This document shows positions 32,799 through 40,536 of a stretch of DNA of 46,913 nt, one piece after another. Under the pieces are notes generated by a model. It had not been told where the DNA came from, ran no database searches, and was given only the letters and a program-made list of their open reading frames with translations. The position numbers were made by a program, and so were the translations under genes. Every line of letters starts with the position of its first letter. Position 1 is the first letter of the stretch. The stretch is from Candidatus Parcubacteria bacterium (GTDB taxonomy: Bacteria > Patescibacteriota > Saccharimonadia > Saccharimonadales > 2-12-FULL-41-12), in contig JAHWKM010000009.1 of NCBI GenBank assembly GCA_019347895.1, forward strand, positions 1 to 46,913, read 5' to 3'.

Positions 32799-33440
32799 AT
32801 GACAATAACTCCGTTACCTCCAATTATACAGTTAAAGCACGAAGTTGATCGAAGCAAAGAAGCATTTCCAGGTTCATCAATGACAGATGGTGTAATAGCT
32901 TCAGTTCCTTCTAATGAGCTATCTAGTCTGCTTCTCCGTGGTCGCATTAGAGACGGACATGACGAGTCTTTACTTACTTATGCGCAAGCAGACAGCTATG
33001 CAAACATTAAAGTTAGAAGAAGTAATACTGGTAGAAATCCTTTAGAGCCGCAAATAGATGAAGGTCATTTAGAGATAGTCGAAGATTTTACAGTGGAGGA
33101 TGGGACTTATAATGAAATAAAAGATTTTAACCAAACGATAGAGTCAATTGAGCGAAGGAGACGAAGACTTGCTGCACCATTGCAAATGGGCGCCGTATTG
33201 GTTAGCGCACTCGCAATAGGAGGAGGCCTTTCCGTATATGCAAAGTTAGTGCAATATCATAGTGATAAAAGTGCTCCACAAGCACAAAAGGAGTTACCGT
33301 CAGCAACGGAAGCAGGCTTGCTTGGTGCGGGTGCAGGAGCAGGCACGGGTTTTTTTTATAGTATTTGTTTCGCTGGCAGACTTGCTAGGGTCCGAGCGAC
33401 CCATATTGTGAAAAAGCAGAATAATGACATCTTTGGTTAG
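32799..33440 (+). CDS. Hypothetical membrane-associated protein
   Basis: A 213-residue protein, no recognised family. Cytosolic-looking N-terminal ~125 residues, a basic turn IERRRRRLAA, then a hydrophobic segment (~130-150, MGAVLVSALAIGGGLSVY). A Gly/Ala-rich segment (GLLGAGAGAGTGFFYSICFAG) could be a second membrane helix, and the tail is basic. It is probably leaderless. Its stop overlaps the convergent pth stop by 4 bases. It stands alone, like the other orphan genes here. Confidence 0.55.
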   Translation: MTITPLPPIIQLKHEVDRSKEAFPGSSMTDGVIASVPSNELSSLLLRGRIRDGHDESLLTYAQADSYANIKVRRSNTGRNPLEPQIDEGHLEIVEDFTVEDGTYNEIKDFNQTIESIERRRRRLAAPLQMGAVLVSALAIGGGLSVYAKLVQYHSDKSAPQAQKELPSATEAGLLGAGAGAGTGFFYSICFAGRLARVRATHIVKKQNNDIFG

Positions 33441-34117
33441 ATAATGAAGCTGCGGGTTTCGGCTGGGAGTGGATCGTTTGAAAAACAGTGTTCGCTTAAG
33501 ATAGCGTTTGCTTCCTGAAGGAGTAGTGGCAGGTGTTTCTCCTGGGTTTTGCTGAATCGACTGAGTACAAAATCTGAACTATCTACTTGCTCAGTCTGCT
33601 GTCCAGCGGACTTTGGACCGATGCCGACGCGGACTCTGCCGAAGCCTTCGCCAATATTGGCAATAATAGATTTAATGCCGTTGTGGCCAGCAGCGCCGCC
33701 GCCAATTCTTGTACGTATCTGGCCGAATACTATGTCTAATTCATCGTGCACGACAATCGTATTGGCGTTATCGATTTTATAAAAATGCTGGACGGCCTGG
33801 ACTGCCCTGCCGCTTTCGTTCATAAATGTAGTTGGCTTGCACAATATTACTTTTTTGTTGCCTACGTTTCCGATAGCTTGCTGAGAGTGCAGGTCTTTTT
33901 TGTTTGCCCAGCTTTCAAAATTTTGTTTTTTGGCAAAATGCTCAACTATTTCAAAGCCAATATTGTGGCGCGTCCCAACGTATTCTTTTCCTATGTTGCC
34001 AAGGCCTACGATAAGAAGCAGTTCCGAGCCCTGGGCATTGTTGTACAGCCGCGAAGTAGCGACTGTTTTATAAAGAGGGGCCTCGTCAGAACTTTCGCGC
34101 CTTACAAACAGACTCAT
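33437..34117 (-). CDS. pth: Peptidyl-tRNA hydrolase
   Basis: Frees tRNA from peptidyl-tRNA that has dropped off ribosomes. Family motifs: LLLIVGLGNIGKEYVGTRHNIGF (catalytic His in RHNIGF), KPTTFMNESG, VVHDELDI (catalytic Asp), GGGAAGHNGIKSI and RVRVGIG. At 226 residues it is longer than the usual ~190: about 30 extra residues precede the core (MSLFVRRESSDE) and a short extension follows. The start is fixed by a 4-base ATGA overlap with the der stop. A later start near the LLLIVGLG motif is possible but has no ATG. Confidence 0.94.
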   Translation of the reverse strand: MSLFVRRESSDEAPLYKTVATSRLYNNAQGSELLLIVGLGNIGKEYVGTRHNIGFEIVEHFAKKQNFESWANKKDLHSQQAIGNVGNKKVILCKPTTFMNESGRAVQAVQHFYKIDNANTIVVHDELDIVFGQIRTRIGGGAAGHNGIKSIIANIGEGFGRVRVGIGPKSAGQQTEQVDSSDFVLSRFSKTQEKHLPLLLQEANAILSEHCFSNDPLPAETRSFII

Positions 34118-35469
34118 TTAAAACTTGCCTCTTTTCTGTCGACGTGCTTTTCGATGAACCACAGTTGGACGGCTGAGCCGGCGTAGCCAAAAGCTCTGCG
34201 CAATTCTTTTTCTAAATAACGCTTGTAGCTCCAGTGTAAAAATTTAGTATGAGCGCCAAAAATTTTAAAGGCCGGGATCGGGTTGTCGTGTTCTTGAACC
34301 ATGTAATTTAGCTTAGGCTGGCGGTTCTTTAGCCCGGCCGGCGGATGCTGGTTGATTACTTGGCGAAGCCAGCGGTTTAGCTCGGGGGTTTTTAATTTTT
34401 TGCTTCGTTCAAACACAATATCTAGCACAAGATCATAAATCTTCGAAATATTTTGCCCGGTGACGCTGCTGGTAAATATCAAAGGAGCCCAAGGAACAAA
34501 AGAATAATTATGGATTATTTGCGGTGCTATATTATCTCTGGTAAAGCCGTCCTTTTCGACGATGTCCCATTTGCTGACCACTAATATCAGGCCTTTGCCG
34601 GCTTCTTTTATCATGCCGGCGATCTTTTGATCCAGCTGGACGTTTAGTTCATTGCCGTCCATTAAAAGCAAGCACACATCGGATTGCTCAATAACTGACA
34701 GCGCCCGCAGAACACTAAACTGTTCGATGCCTTTTTGGATCTTACCGCTGCGGCGGATGCCGGCGGTGTCTATTAGCTCGATTGCCTTGCCTTTGTATTT
34801 AATTATATTCCGGTTAACATCGCGGGTAGTTCCGGCGCGTGGCGACACGATAGCCTGCTGTTTCTTGGCCAGTGTATTGAAAATTGCCGATTTGCCTACA
34901 TTAGGCCGGCCTAGTATCCCCAGCCTGATTCTATCTTCGTCCAGACTGATGCTGGCTTTGGGCAGTATCGCAGACAGGCTTTGCATTAAATCTTCAATTC
35001 CTCTGGCATGCGTCACGCTGGTTAAAAAGATTTGTTTAACACCTAATTTTTGAAGATGATCGGCGGCTTTGCGGCCAAGTTTGTCAGCTTTGTTAGCTAC
35101 CAGCATGACCGGTTTTTTAGATTTCAGCGCCATTTTAGCGACTCGGCGGTCCTCTTCGGTTATTGGCAAATGAGCTTCTACCATCACTAAAATAATGTCG
35201 GCGCTGTCGGCGGCCTGAATAATTTGTTCTTGTATAGTGAATTCAAATTCATCCTCAGCTGTTTTAAGCCCCGCTGTATCAACTATCCAAAAATCCTGCC
35301 GGGATCCTGGGTGCCCTATGGATGCCTTAGCCATAAGGGCATCGCGAGTAGTACCGGGTTCATTGGCAACGATTGCTTCGCGTGTTTTGATAACGGCATT
35401 AAAAAGGCTGGACTTGCCTACGTTAGCCCGTCCTACAATAGCCACAATCGGCACTTTTGATTTATTCAC
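34114..35469 (-). CDS. der: Double-GTPase ribosome assembly factor Der (EngA)
   Basis: About 451 residues with two G domains: GRANVGKSS and DTAGLK, NKAD in the first; GRPNVGKSA, DTAGIRR and SKWD in the second. A C-terminal KH-like domain contains NRWLRQVINQHPP, PKLNYMVQEH and FLHWSYKRYLEKELRRAFG. Acts in 50S subunit maturation. Start: GTG at 35469, just before KSKVPIVAIVG; a TTG at 35499 would add ten residues and cannot be excluded. Coupled to pth by a 4-base overlap. Confidence 0.94.
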   Translation of the reverse strand: MNKSKVPIVAIVGRANVGKSSLFNAVIKTREAIVANEPGTTRDALMAKASIGHPGSRQDFWIVDTAGLKTAEDEFEFTIQEQIIQAADSADIILVMVEAHLPITEEDRRVAKMALKSKKPVMLVANKADKLGRKAADHLQKLGVKQIFLTSVTHARGIEDLMQSLSAILPKASISLDEDRIRLGILGRPNVGKSAIFNTLAKKQQAIVSPRAGTTRDVNRNIIKYKGKAIELIDTAGIRRSGKIQKGIEQFSVLRALSVIEQSDVCLLLMDGNELNVQLDQKIAGMIKEAGKGLILVVSKWDIVEKDGFTRDNIAPQIIHNYSFVPWAPLIFTSSVTGQNISKIYDLVLDIVFERSKKLKTPELNRWLRQVINQHPPAGLKNRQPKLNYMVQEHDNPIPAFKIFGAHTKFLHWSYKRYLEKELRRAFGYAGSAVQLWFIEKHVDRKEASFK

Positions 35470-35644
35470 CGTAATTTGCCAGCTTTCTGGCGGAGCCAAA
35501 AACCCTGCAAATTACTCTCGGCACATACCCGCATTTTCTCCTGCGATTCTCCTGCCGCCGTACTATATGTACGGCTCTGTCCGATTCTCAGAGAGAAATG
35601 CCGGTCTGCACTCGAGTGAGCTAAATCAAAAGTCATCATACTCA

Positions 35645-36361
35645 TTACAGTATAACTTGGAATGAGCCGGATGTAAGGTTGTCTAGCTTATACGGTCCGA
35701 ATTCTACCCGCCGTAGAAGCCTTATCTTGTAGCCGAGGACGGCGAAGGTGCGGCGGATTTGCCGGTTCCGCCCTTCGGCGAGCGTGACTTGCCACGCAGA
35801 AGTATGAGGCAAGAAGCATGAAGCATGTTTTTTGGAGCCAGAGCTTGATTCCTGACTCATGCTTCTTGCTTCAAGCCGAAAGCTGCTGGGTTTGCTGTCG
35901 CCAATATCAACACCCGCTCTCGTAATCTTATGAAAATCTGGCTCGCTAAGCGGACGGTCAATTTCAATTTCATAGGCTTTAGTTTTTTGATAGCGCGGGT
36001 GGGCCAGCTTGTTGGCTAGCAGGCCGTCGTTGGTAAGCAAGAGCAAACCGGACGAGTCCTTGTCTAGCCGGCCAATCGGGTTTAAGTGGTGTAAGTCTTT
36101 CGGCAAAAGATCATAGATTGTCTGGCTCCCCTGCCCGGCCTTGGAACAGACGTAGCCAATTGGTTTATGAAGCATGATAGTTTGGGTTTTAATCTCGGGG
36201 GAAATCTTTTCGCCGTCGAGGCTAACCTCGCTGTCCGGTAATACGGCTTGGCCTAATTTTGCCGGCAGTCCATCTACGTATACCCTGCCTTGTTCTATTG
36301 CTCTGTCGCCGGCCCGGCGGCTTAAACCCGCATGAAGCGCTAAATACCTATTCAATCTCAT
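35645..36361 (-). CDS. rRNA pseudouridine synthase, RsuA/RluB family
   Basis: A 238-residue enzyme with an N-terminal S4 RNA-binding domain (RLNRYLALHAGLSRRAGDRAI, residues 2-22). The catalytic motif is GRLDKDSSGLLLLTNDG, in which the Asp attacks uridine. Later motifs are HPRYQKTKAYEI and LAEGRNRQIRRTFAVLG. It isomerises a uridine in 16S or 23S rRNA; which one cannot be fixed by eye. Oddity: about 20 extra Ser/Lys/His-rich residues (SSGSKKHASCFLPH) sit just before WQVTLAEGRNR. They are encoded by an inverted repeat (35802-35874) that looks inserted in frame. Confidence 0.9.
   Translation of the reverse strand: MRLNRYLALHAGLSRRAGDRAIEQGRVYVDGLPAKLGQAVLPDSEVSLDGEKISPEIKTQTIMLHKPIGYVCSKAGQGSQTIYDLLPKDLHHLNPIGRLDKDSSGLLLLTNDGLLANKLAHPRYQKTKAYEIEIDRPLSEPDFHKITRAGVDIGDSKPSSFRLEARSMSQESSSGSKKHASCFLPHTSAWQVTLAEGRNRQIRRTFAVLGYKIRLLRRVEFGPYKLDNLTSGSFQVIL
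35802..35874. repeat. In-frame inverted repeat inside the pseudouridine synthase gene
   Basis: GAGGCAAGAAGCATGA on the left and TCATGCTTCTTGCTTC on the right pair at 15 of 16 positions with ~35 bases between. AAGCATGAAGCATG adds an internal direct repeat. The encoded residues are absent from the usual family plan, so this is likely a palindromic insertion tolerated in a surface loop. Confidence 0.55.
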
Positions 36362-36461
36362 ACCTTAATAGTAGCTAGCAATTAGAAAATAGAAAATAGT
36401 AGTCCGGGGTGGAATAGGCATTTAATCCTAAAAAACTAATTCCTATTTACTAATTCCTAAT

Positions 36462-38033
36462 CTAGAGAGCTATTTTGTTTATTTCTTGGTTGGTCTTTTC
36501 GATTTCGTCGATGACTTGATCGGGATCTTTCAAGCCTCTGGACTGTGGGTCCCGTACGATAGTGCTGGGATCAGGCCGCTTGACTGCTTCGTTGGCCACT
36601 TCTTTGTTTAACAACTCATCGATGTTTGGACCGCCCTTTAGAAAGTCTTCGCTTGGTTGAATTACTTTTTTTTTAGGGGTGTCAGAATTATCTTCAACTT
36701 TGATTACTTTAGCTTCGGAAACTTCGCTTTGTCCCGGCAAATCTTGTCCGTCAGCGGCTTTAACAGCTGGGTCGCCGTCGTCTAGCTGCAGAGGGTCGTG
36801 GGAGGCTTGCTCCCGGTTTAATACAGGAGCGCTTAACTGCGGCTCAGGCTTTTTTACTTCTAGTGTCGGAGTATTGTCAGGGGTTGATGGGGGGGCTTGA
36901 TCTGGGCCGGAAGGCTCAGCAGGTACTGAGCTATCATAGGAAAGAGCCGGCGCTGGAGGCGGAGGCGGAGTAGATTTTTTTTCAAACTCTTGGATGTGCT
37001 CATTAACGGATTTTTCTTCATCCGCCAAGGCTTCGGCTAAGTTGGGGCCTATGCTGGGTTTCGGCGGTGCATCTGCCTGAGCCGCCGGTGCAGCTTGGCT
37101 GTTTATTGCTCCATTTGAAGTATTATCTTCATCAGAGTCATCGGGCAAAACTACTTGAATCGGCGTAGGCGAAGATTTGGTACCTGGCGTAGGTGAATTT
37201 CCCTCTGTTTTTGGGGGAGAAGGATTATTGCTATAGTCAGCTGCCGCTGGAGTCTGCCCGACTGCTTGATCAGACGCCGGCTCCTCTTTTGCCGGCTGGC
37301 TTTGGGACGGCGCGCGGCTTGTAAGAGGCGTAGGCACTACAAAGCTGGAATTATTAGGATTTGTTGAAACTGGCTCTTCTGGCGGCGGCGGATTTTCGGG
37401 TTCAGGTTCTGGTGGAGGGGGGGTGGGCTGCGGTTGTTCTGGCGGCGGAGTTGGTTGAGGGGGGTCTAGCGGCGGCGTACCTGGCGCAGGACCATTGGAT
37501 GAAACCTGCTGGGAGCTTTGGCTAGCCGGGGCGGACGAATCCTCATTCGAGGACGAATCGTCACTTGAACTAGTATTATCATCTGGCGGGCTATCACTGG
37601 AGTTTGCCTGGGGATTGGTCGAACCGGATTGGCTGGAAGCATCTTCGCCCTCAGCATCAGACGCGTCGGGGTTTAATATGTCGCGTACGGCCTTGGCTAC
37701 ATCTTCCAGCGTAACCTGGCTTTTTACCAAATACATGTCGGCTCCCAGGCTATCGGCTCTGGCTTTATCTTCAGCCTGCGAAAGAGCGGTCATCATGATC
37801 ACTTTGGTATCTTTGGTCTCCGGAGCGTTGCGTAATATGTCCAGCATATCGAAGCCGCTAATGCGTGGCATCATTACATCTGTAATCACTAAATCAGGCT
37901 TTTCTTTAACGGCAATCGCCAAGGCTTCTTCGCCGTCATTGGCGGACACGATGTCGTACCCCTCAGCGGTTAGGCGGGCGCCGTAAATCTCGCGCAGGTT
38001 ATTGTCGTCTTCTACCAGTAATATTTTAGCCAC
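36462..38033 (-). CDS. Response regulator with a very long disordered Pro/Ser-rich tail
   Basis: A 523-residue protein. Residues 1-120 are a complete receiver domain: acidic pair E8/D9/D10 in LLVEDDN, phospho-acceptor D52 in VITDVMMPR, T82 in MMTALS and K104 in YLVKSQ. No DNA-binding or enzymatic output domain follows. Residues ~125-420 are low-complexity (SSSDDSSSNEDSS, PPPEQPQPTPPPPEP and similar), and the last ~60 residues are charged and helical (FLKGGPNIDELLNKE). It pairs with the histidine kinase 177 bases upstream. Output probably works by protein contact or as an unstructured linker; this is inference. Confidence 0.85.
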   Translation of the reverse strand: MAKILLVEDDNNLREIYGARLTAEGYDIVSANDGEEALAIAVKEKPDLVITDVMMPRISGFDMLDILRNAPETKDTKVIMMTALSQAEDKARADSLGADMYLVKSQVTLEDVAKAVRDILNPDASDAEGEDASSQSGSTNPQANSSDSPPDDNTSSSDDSSSNEDSSAPASQSSQQVSSNGPAPGTPPLDPPQPTPPPEQPQPTPPPPEPEPENPPPPEEPVSTNPNNSSFVVPTPLTSRAPSQSQPAKEEPASDQAVGQTPAAADYSNNPSPPKTEGNSPTPGTKSSPTPIQVVLPDDSDEDNTSNGAINSQAAPAAQADAPPKPSIGPNLAEALADEEKSVNEHIQEFEKKSTPPPPPAPALSYDSSVPAEPSGPDQAPPSTPDNTPTLEVKKPEPQLSAPVLNREQASHDPLQLDDGDPAVKAADGQDLPGQSEVSEAKVIKVEDNSDTPKKKVIQPSEDFLKGGPNIDELLNKEVANEAVKRPDPSTIVRDPQSRGLKDPDQVIDEIEKTNQEINKIAL

Positions 38034-38210
38034 CGAAGCCTCCTTTTGGTCGCAAATCAGAAATCCGAAACGCGAAACCCGAAACTAAAGACCTCGTTTC
38101 ATCTTTCGTGTTTCTTTTTTGGAGTTTGTTTCTATTTTCGTGCTTCGAGTTTCGAACTTTCATACTTTTAGATTGTATCATGATTATGCTTGGTTTTGTA
38201 CAATGCGCCG
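38034..38210. repeat. Drifting CGAAA-type tandem repeat between kinase and regulator
   Basis: Units such as AAATC-CGAAACG-CGAAACC-CGAAACT repeat with ~8-base period, and the opposite half (CGTTTCATCTTTCGTGTTTC) is roughly their complement. No gene is seen. Similar short drifting repeats with other sequences occur in other spacers of the window. Confidence 0.4.
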
Positions 38211-39536
38211 TCAAATTACCTGATTTGTATTTTCCTGGCTTTTTAGCTGCTGCGCCCGGTCACTCGATAACCTCGGCAGATTTATATAAAATGTGCTGCC
38301 TTCGCCAACTTTGCTTTCAGCCCAAATAGTACCTTGATACATTTCCACAATTTTACGGCAGATAAACAAGCCTAACCCGGTTCCGCCGATGGACCTGGTG
38401 GCGGAATTGTCTACGCGGTAAAATTTCTGAAAGAGATGAGGCAAATCCTCGGCCTGTATGCCTGGCCCCGTATCGTTTACTCGCACTTGAACCACCTCGT
38501 CGTTGCCCGTTAAGCCAAGCGAGACCTTGCCCTGCTCGGTGTATTTCACAGCATTGTCGAACAAATTAGTAATAACCTCGCGGATGCGGTCGGGGTCGAT
38601 ATGGCAGTAATAAAGCGGCTGGACTGTTTTCATGCCGCCGCTGGTGTCGATAATATTTGAATCGCCCTGCGTGGAATTAACCACCAGTTCTACGGTTAAG
38701 CCTTTTTTTTCGGCGGTGAAGCGCAAATCTTCTACGAGCTGTTCCACGAAGGCGCTCATTTCTGTGATCACAGGGTGGCTGGTCAGACGTCCGTCTTCGG
38801 CTTTGGCGCTGGTCAATAAATCTTGGAACAACTTGCCTAGGTTTTGGGTGGAGGCGTGGGCTTTATTTAAATAATTGCGGGCGCTGGCGTCGATCTTGCT
38901 TACTTTGTCATTCAAAGCCAGGGCCAAATAGCCTTCTATAGCGGCGACGGGCGTACGCATTTCGTGGCTGGCGGTGGAGATAAATTCAGCCCGCCGCTGT
39001 TCGTCGCTCTTCTCAGCCGTTACATCGCGAAACACGGCCACGGCGCCGACCAGCTCGTCCGTTTTGGGCAAAATCACCGGCGATATTACCAGTGAGATAA
39101 AAATTTTGTCGCCCTTTATTTTTAACAGCTGCAAGGTTTGGCTGAAGCGCTGTTTTTGGCTTAAAACTTGCGCAAACGGATGTCTATCGCCGGGTATAGA
39201 CTCGGTGGTTTTTTCATCGGCCGATAATTTCAATACTAATTTGGCATCCAGTCCGAGGATTTCATCAAGCGGCCAGCCGGTCATATCGGCGGCGGCTTTA
39301 TTGGCTAGATTGATATTTGAGTTGGTATCAACCACGATAATGCCGTCCGATATGGAGTTGATAAGAATTTCGGCTTGCACGTCTTTGCTATGCAGCGCGC
39401 CGGCTAGCTTATTGACTTCACGGCTTTTGCTGCCGCCACGTTTGTGGTGCTTGGCCCAAAACCAAAAAAACCCGGACAACGCCAAAAATGTCAGGACGGC
39501 CGAAGCCAGTAAAACTGGCAATATCCCTAATTCCAT
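38211..39536 (-). CDS. PAS-domain sensor histidine kinase
   Basis: A 441-residue membrane kinase from ATG 39536; an upstream ATG at 39578 adds 14 residues before the hydrophobic segment. One membrane segment (~5-27), then a PAS domain (~55-175: ILINSISDGIIVVD, then DMTGWPLDEILG). The HisKA helix has phospho-acceptor H191 in STASHEMRTPVAAIEGY. The ATPase domain shows N box REVITNLFDNAVKYTE, VNDTGPGI and GGTGLGLFICRKIVE. There is almost no extracellular part, so it probably senses a cytoplasmic or membrane signal through PAS. It feeds the response regulator downstream. Confidence 0.92.
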   Translation of the reverse strand: MELGILPVLLASAVLTFLALSGFFWFWAKHHKRGGSKSREVNKLAGALHSKDVQAEILINSISDGIIVVDTNSNINLANKAAADMTGWPLDEILGLDAKLVLKLSADEKTTESIPGDRHPFAQVLSQKQRFSQTLQLLKIKGDKIFISLVISPVILPKTDELVGAVAVFRDVTAEKSDEQRRAEFISTASHEMRTPVAAIEGYLALALNDKVSKIDASARNYLNKAHASTQNLGKLFQDLLTSAKAEDGRLTSHPVITEMSAFVEQLVEDLRFTAEKKGLTVELVVNSTQGDSNIIDTSGGMKTVQPLYYCHIDPDRIREVITNLFDNAVKYTEQGKVSLGLTGNDEVVQVRVNDTGPGIQAEDLPHLFQKFYRVDNSATRSIGGTGLGLFICRKIVEMYQGTIWAESKVGEGSTFYINLPRLSSDRAQQLKSQENTNQVI

Positions 39537-39672
39537 TTTATGTTTGTATTGATAAGCATAACTGTAACTAGTATACAAGAACTAGAGTTCAGAGTTTAGA
39601 GAATAGAGTTTAGAAAAAAACGAGAAGAAAAAGCGATTATTATTTTCTGAGAAAATTCGATCGTTGCTAATC

Positions 39673-39681
39673 TGTTATACT
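39673..39681 (+). promoter_or_regulatory. Extended -10 promoter for the tRNA-Glu-like array
   Basis: TGTTATACT, with a predicted start near 39688. It lies 80 bases before the first interrupted tRNA-like copy; no good -35 is visible. Confidence 0.4.
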
Positions 39682-39761
39682 GGACTTGCGTAAACAGCTA
39701 GTTTCCAGAGCTTCTATTGAAAATTGCTAATTGCAAATTGAAGATTGGAGCGAAGCGACCA

Positions 39762-39912
39762 GGTCCCTTCGTCTAGTGCGAGAAATGCCAGTGGCATTTC
39801 GCAAGGCCGGAGCGCGACGGCGTGAGGCATGCCGAAAAGAATTTTCAGCAGAAAATTACTTTTGGGTAGGATATCTTAATGTCAGAAATATCTGTGGGTC
39901 GAATCCTCAATG
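39762..39912 (+). pseudogene. tRNA-Glu-like copy A, interrupted in the D loop
   Basis: GGTCCCTTCGTCTAG matches the acceptor/D-arm start of a tRNA-Glu. It is followed by an ~87-base folded insert (39777-39863), then GGTAGGATATC and a T-arm-like GGGTCGAATCC. The anticodon arm does not fold properly, so a working tRNA is unlikely even if the insert were removed. Confidence 0.5.
39777..39863 (+). repeat. CAAGG structured element, copy A
   Basis: Hairpin GAAATGCC-AGT-GGCATTTC, then GCAAGGCCGGA, hairpin GCGC-GACG-GCG, GCCG (pairs with CGG), and hairpin AATTTTC-AGCA-GAAAATT. Same layout as copies B1, C and E. Confidence 0.65.
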
Positions 39913-39917
39913 AACTG

Positions 39918-39923
39918 TATAAT
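39918..39923 (+). promoter_or_regulatory. -10 box before tRNA-like copy B
   Basis: TATAAT ends 12 bases before the first base of copy B. The same TATAAT with a 12-base gap precedes copy C, so these copies look individually transcribed. Confidence 0.45.
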
Positions 39924-39951
39924 TATCTCCGTTAAGGCCTCATCGTCTAAC

Positions 39952-40040
39952 GTGAGGATTGCCCGGTGGCAATCTGCAAGACCGGAGCTGCGACGGCAGC
40001 GAGGTGGGGTCGACGAATTTTTCAGCAGAAAAATATCGGT
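39952..40040 (+). repeat. CAAGG structured element, copy B1
   Basis: GTGAG, hairpin GATTGCC/GGCAATC, TGCAAGACCGGA, hairpin GCTGC/GCAGC, GGGGTCGAC (GACC pairs with GGTC), hairpin ATTTTTC-AGCA-GAAAAAT, ATCGGTG. Every helix differs in sequence from copy E but still pairs. Confidence 0.7.
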
Positions 40041-40074
40041 GACTAGGACACCAGGTTCTCATCCTGGCAATGGG

Positions 40075-40146
40075 GTGAGACAAGCCGGGGGCTTGTCGCA
40101 AGGAAACCTACTCTTCAAAACTTGTTTTTGAAAGATGTAGTTTCGG
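40075..40146 (+). repeat. CAAGG structured element, copy B2
   Basis: GTGAG, hairpin ACAAGCC/GGCTTGT, CGCAAGGAAA, long hairpin CTAC-TC-TTCAAAA with TTTTTGAA-AGA-TGTAG, then TTCGGG. Shorter than A/B1/C: the GCGC hairpin is replaced. Confidence 0.6.
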
Positions 40147-40222
40147 GTGAGATGAGCTGGGAGCTGATCGCAAGGACACTTGACTGATTTGGAACTTGTT
40201 TCAAGTAAGTCAATGTTGGGCC
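40147..40222 (+). repeat. CAAGG structured element, copy B3
   Basis: Tandem with B2: GTGAG, hairpin ATGAGCT/AGCTGAT (one mismatch), CGCAAGGACA, hairpin TTGACT/AGTCAA enclosing ACTTG/CAAGT, then TTGGGCC. Same order of parts as B2. Confidence 0.6.
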
Positions 40223-40267
40223 TGCAGAATGTAGGTGCCGAAGGTAGGTCGATTCGAATCGAACATT

Positions 40268-40273
40268 TATAAT
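40268..40273 (+). promoter_or_regulatory. -10 box before tRNA-like copy C
   Basis: TATAAT ends 12 bases before copy C (40286), the same spacing as for copy B. Confidence 0.45.
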
Positions 40274-40285
40274 TAAACGCTACAT

Positions 40286-40401
40286 GGCCTCATCGTCTAA
40301 CGTGAGAAATGCCAGTGGCATTTCGCAAGGTCGGAAGCGCGACGGCGCTGAGACGGGCCCGACGAATTTTTCACAAGAAAAATATCGGTGGGTAGGACGC
40401 C
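40286..40401 (+). pseudogene. tRNA-Glu-like copy C, interrupted in the D loop
   Basis: GGCCTCATCGTCTAACG as in the intact gene, then an ~88-base element, then GGGTAGGACGCCAGG. After this the sequence leaves the tRNA (CTGTCCGGTATAATGC), so only the 5' half is present. Confidence 0.55.
40302..40389 (+). repeat. CAAGG structured element, copy C
   Basis: GTGAG, hairpin GAAATGCC/GGCATTTC, GCAAGGTCGGA, hairpin AGCGC-GACG-GCGCT, GGGCCCGAC (GTCGG pairs with CCGAC), hairpin ATTTTTC-ACAA-GAAAAAT, ATCGGTG. Best-formed copy. Confidence 0.7.
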
Positions 40402-40460
40402 AGGCTGTCCGGTATAATGCAATAATACTTTCTTGTTAGCACAGTCTTTTGAGAAAGCAT

Positions 40461-40535
40461 GGCCTCATCGTCTAACGGTTAGGACACCAGGTTCTCATCC
40501 TGGCAATGGGGGTTCGATTCCCCCTGAGGTCACCA
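40461..40535 (+). tRNA. tRNA-Glu (anticodon CTC), CCA encoded
   Basis: Complete cloverleaf: acceptor GGCCTCA/TGAGGTC (one G-U), D arm GTC/GAC, anticodon arm CCAGG-TTCTCAT-CCTGG with anticodon CTC, T arm GGGGG-TTCGATT-CCCCC, discriminator A and an encoded CCA. It reads GAG codons. It is the only intact member of the four tRNA-Glu-like copies at this site. Its 3' end is repeated at 41502-41523. Confidence 0.95.
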
Positions 40536-40536
40536 T

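Larger units (their letters stand above)
39936..40263 (+). pseudogene. tRNA-Glu-like copy B, interrupted in the D loop and T stem
   Basis: Identical to the intact tRNA-Glu over GGCCTCATCGTCTAACG. An element (B1) follows, then ACTAGGACACCAGG, TTCTCAT and CCTGGCAATGGGG (complete anticodon arm with CTC). Next come two more elements in tandem (B2, B3) and a T-loop-like GGTCGATTCGAATCG. Without the inserts most of a tRNA-Glu would be restored except the 3' acceptor strand, which does not match. Confidence 0.55.

Noticed and set aside
39762-40401. Group I introns in tRNA genes
   Set aside because: Inserts are only ~70-90 bases and interrupt the D loop or T stem, whereas tRNA group I introns are longer and sit in the anticodon loop with recognisable core helices.
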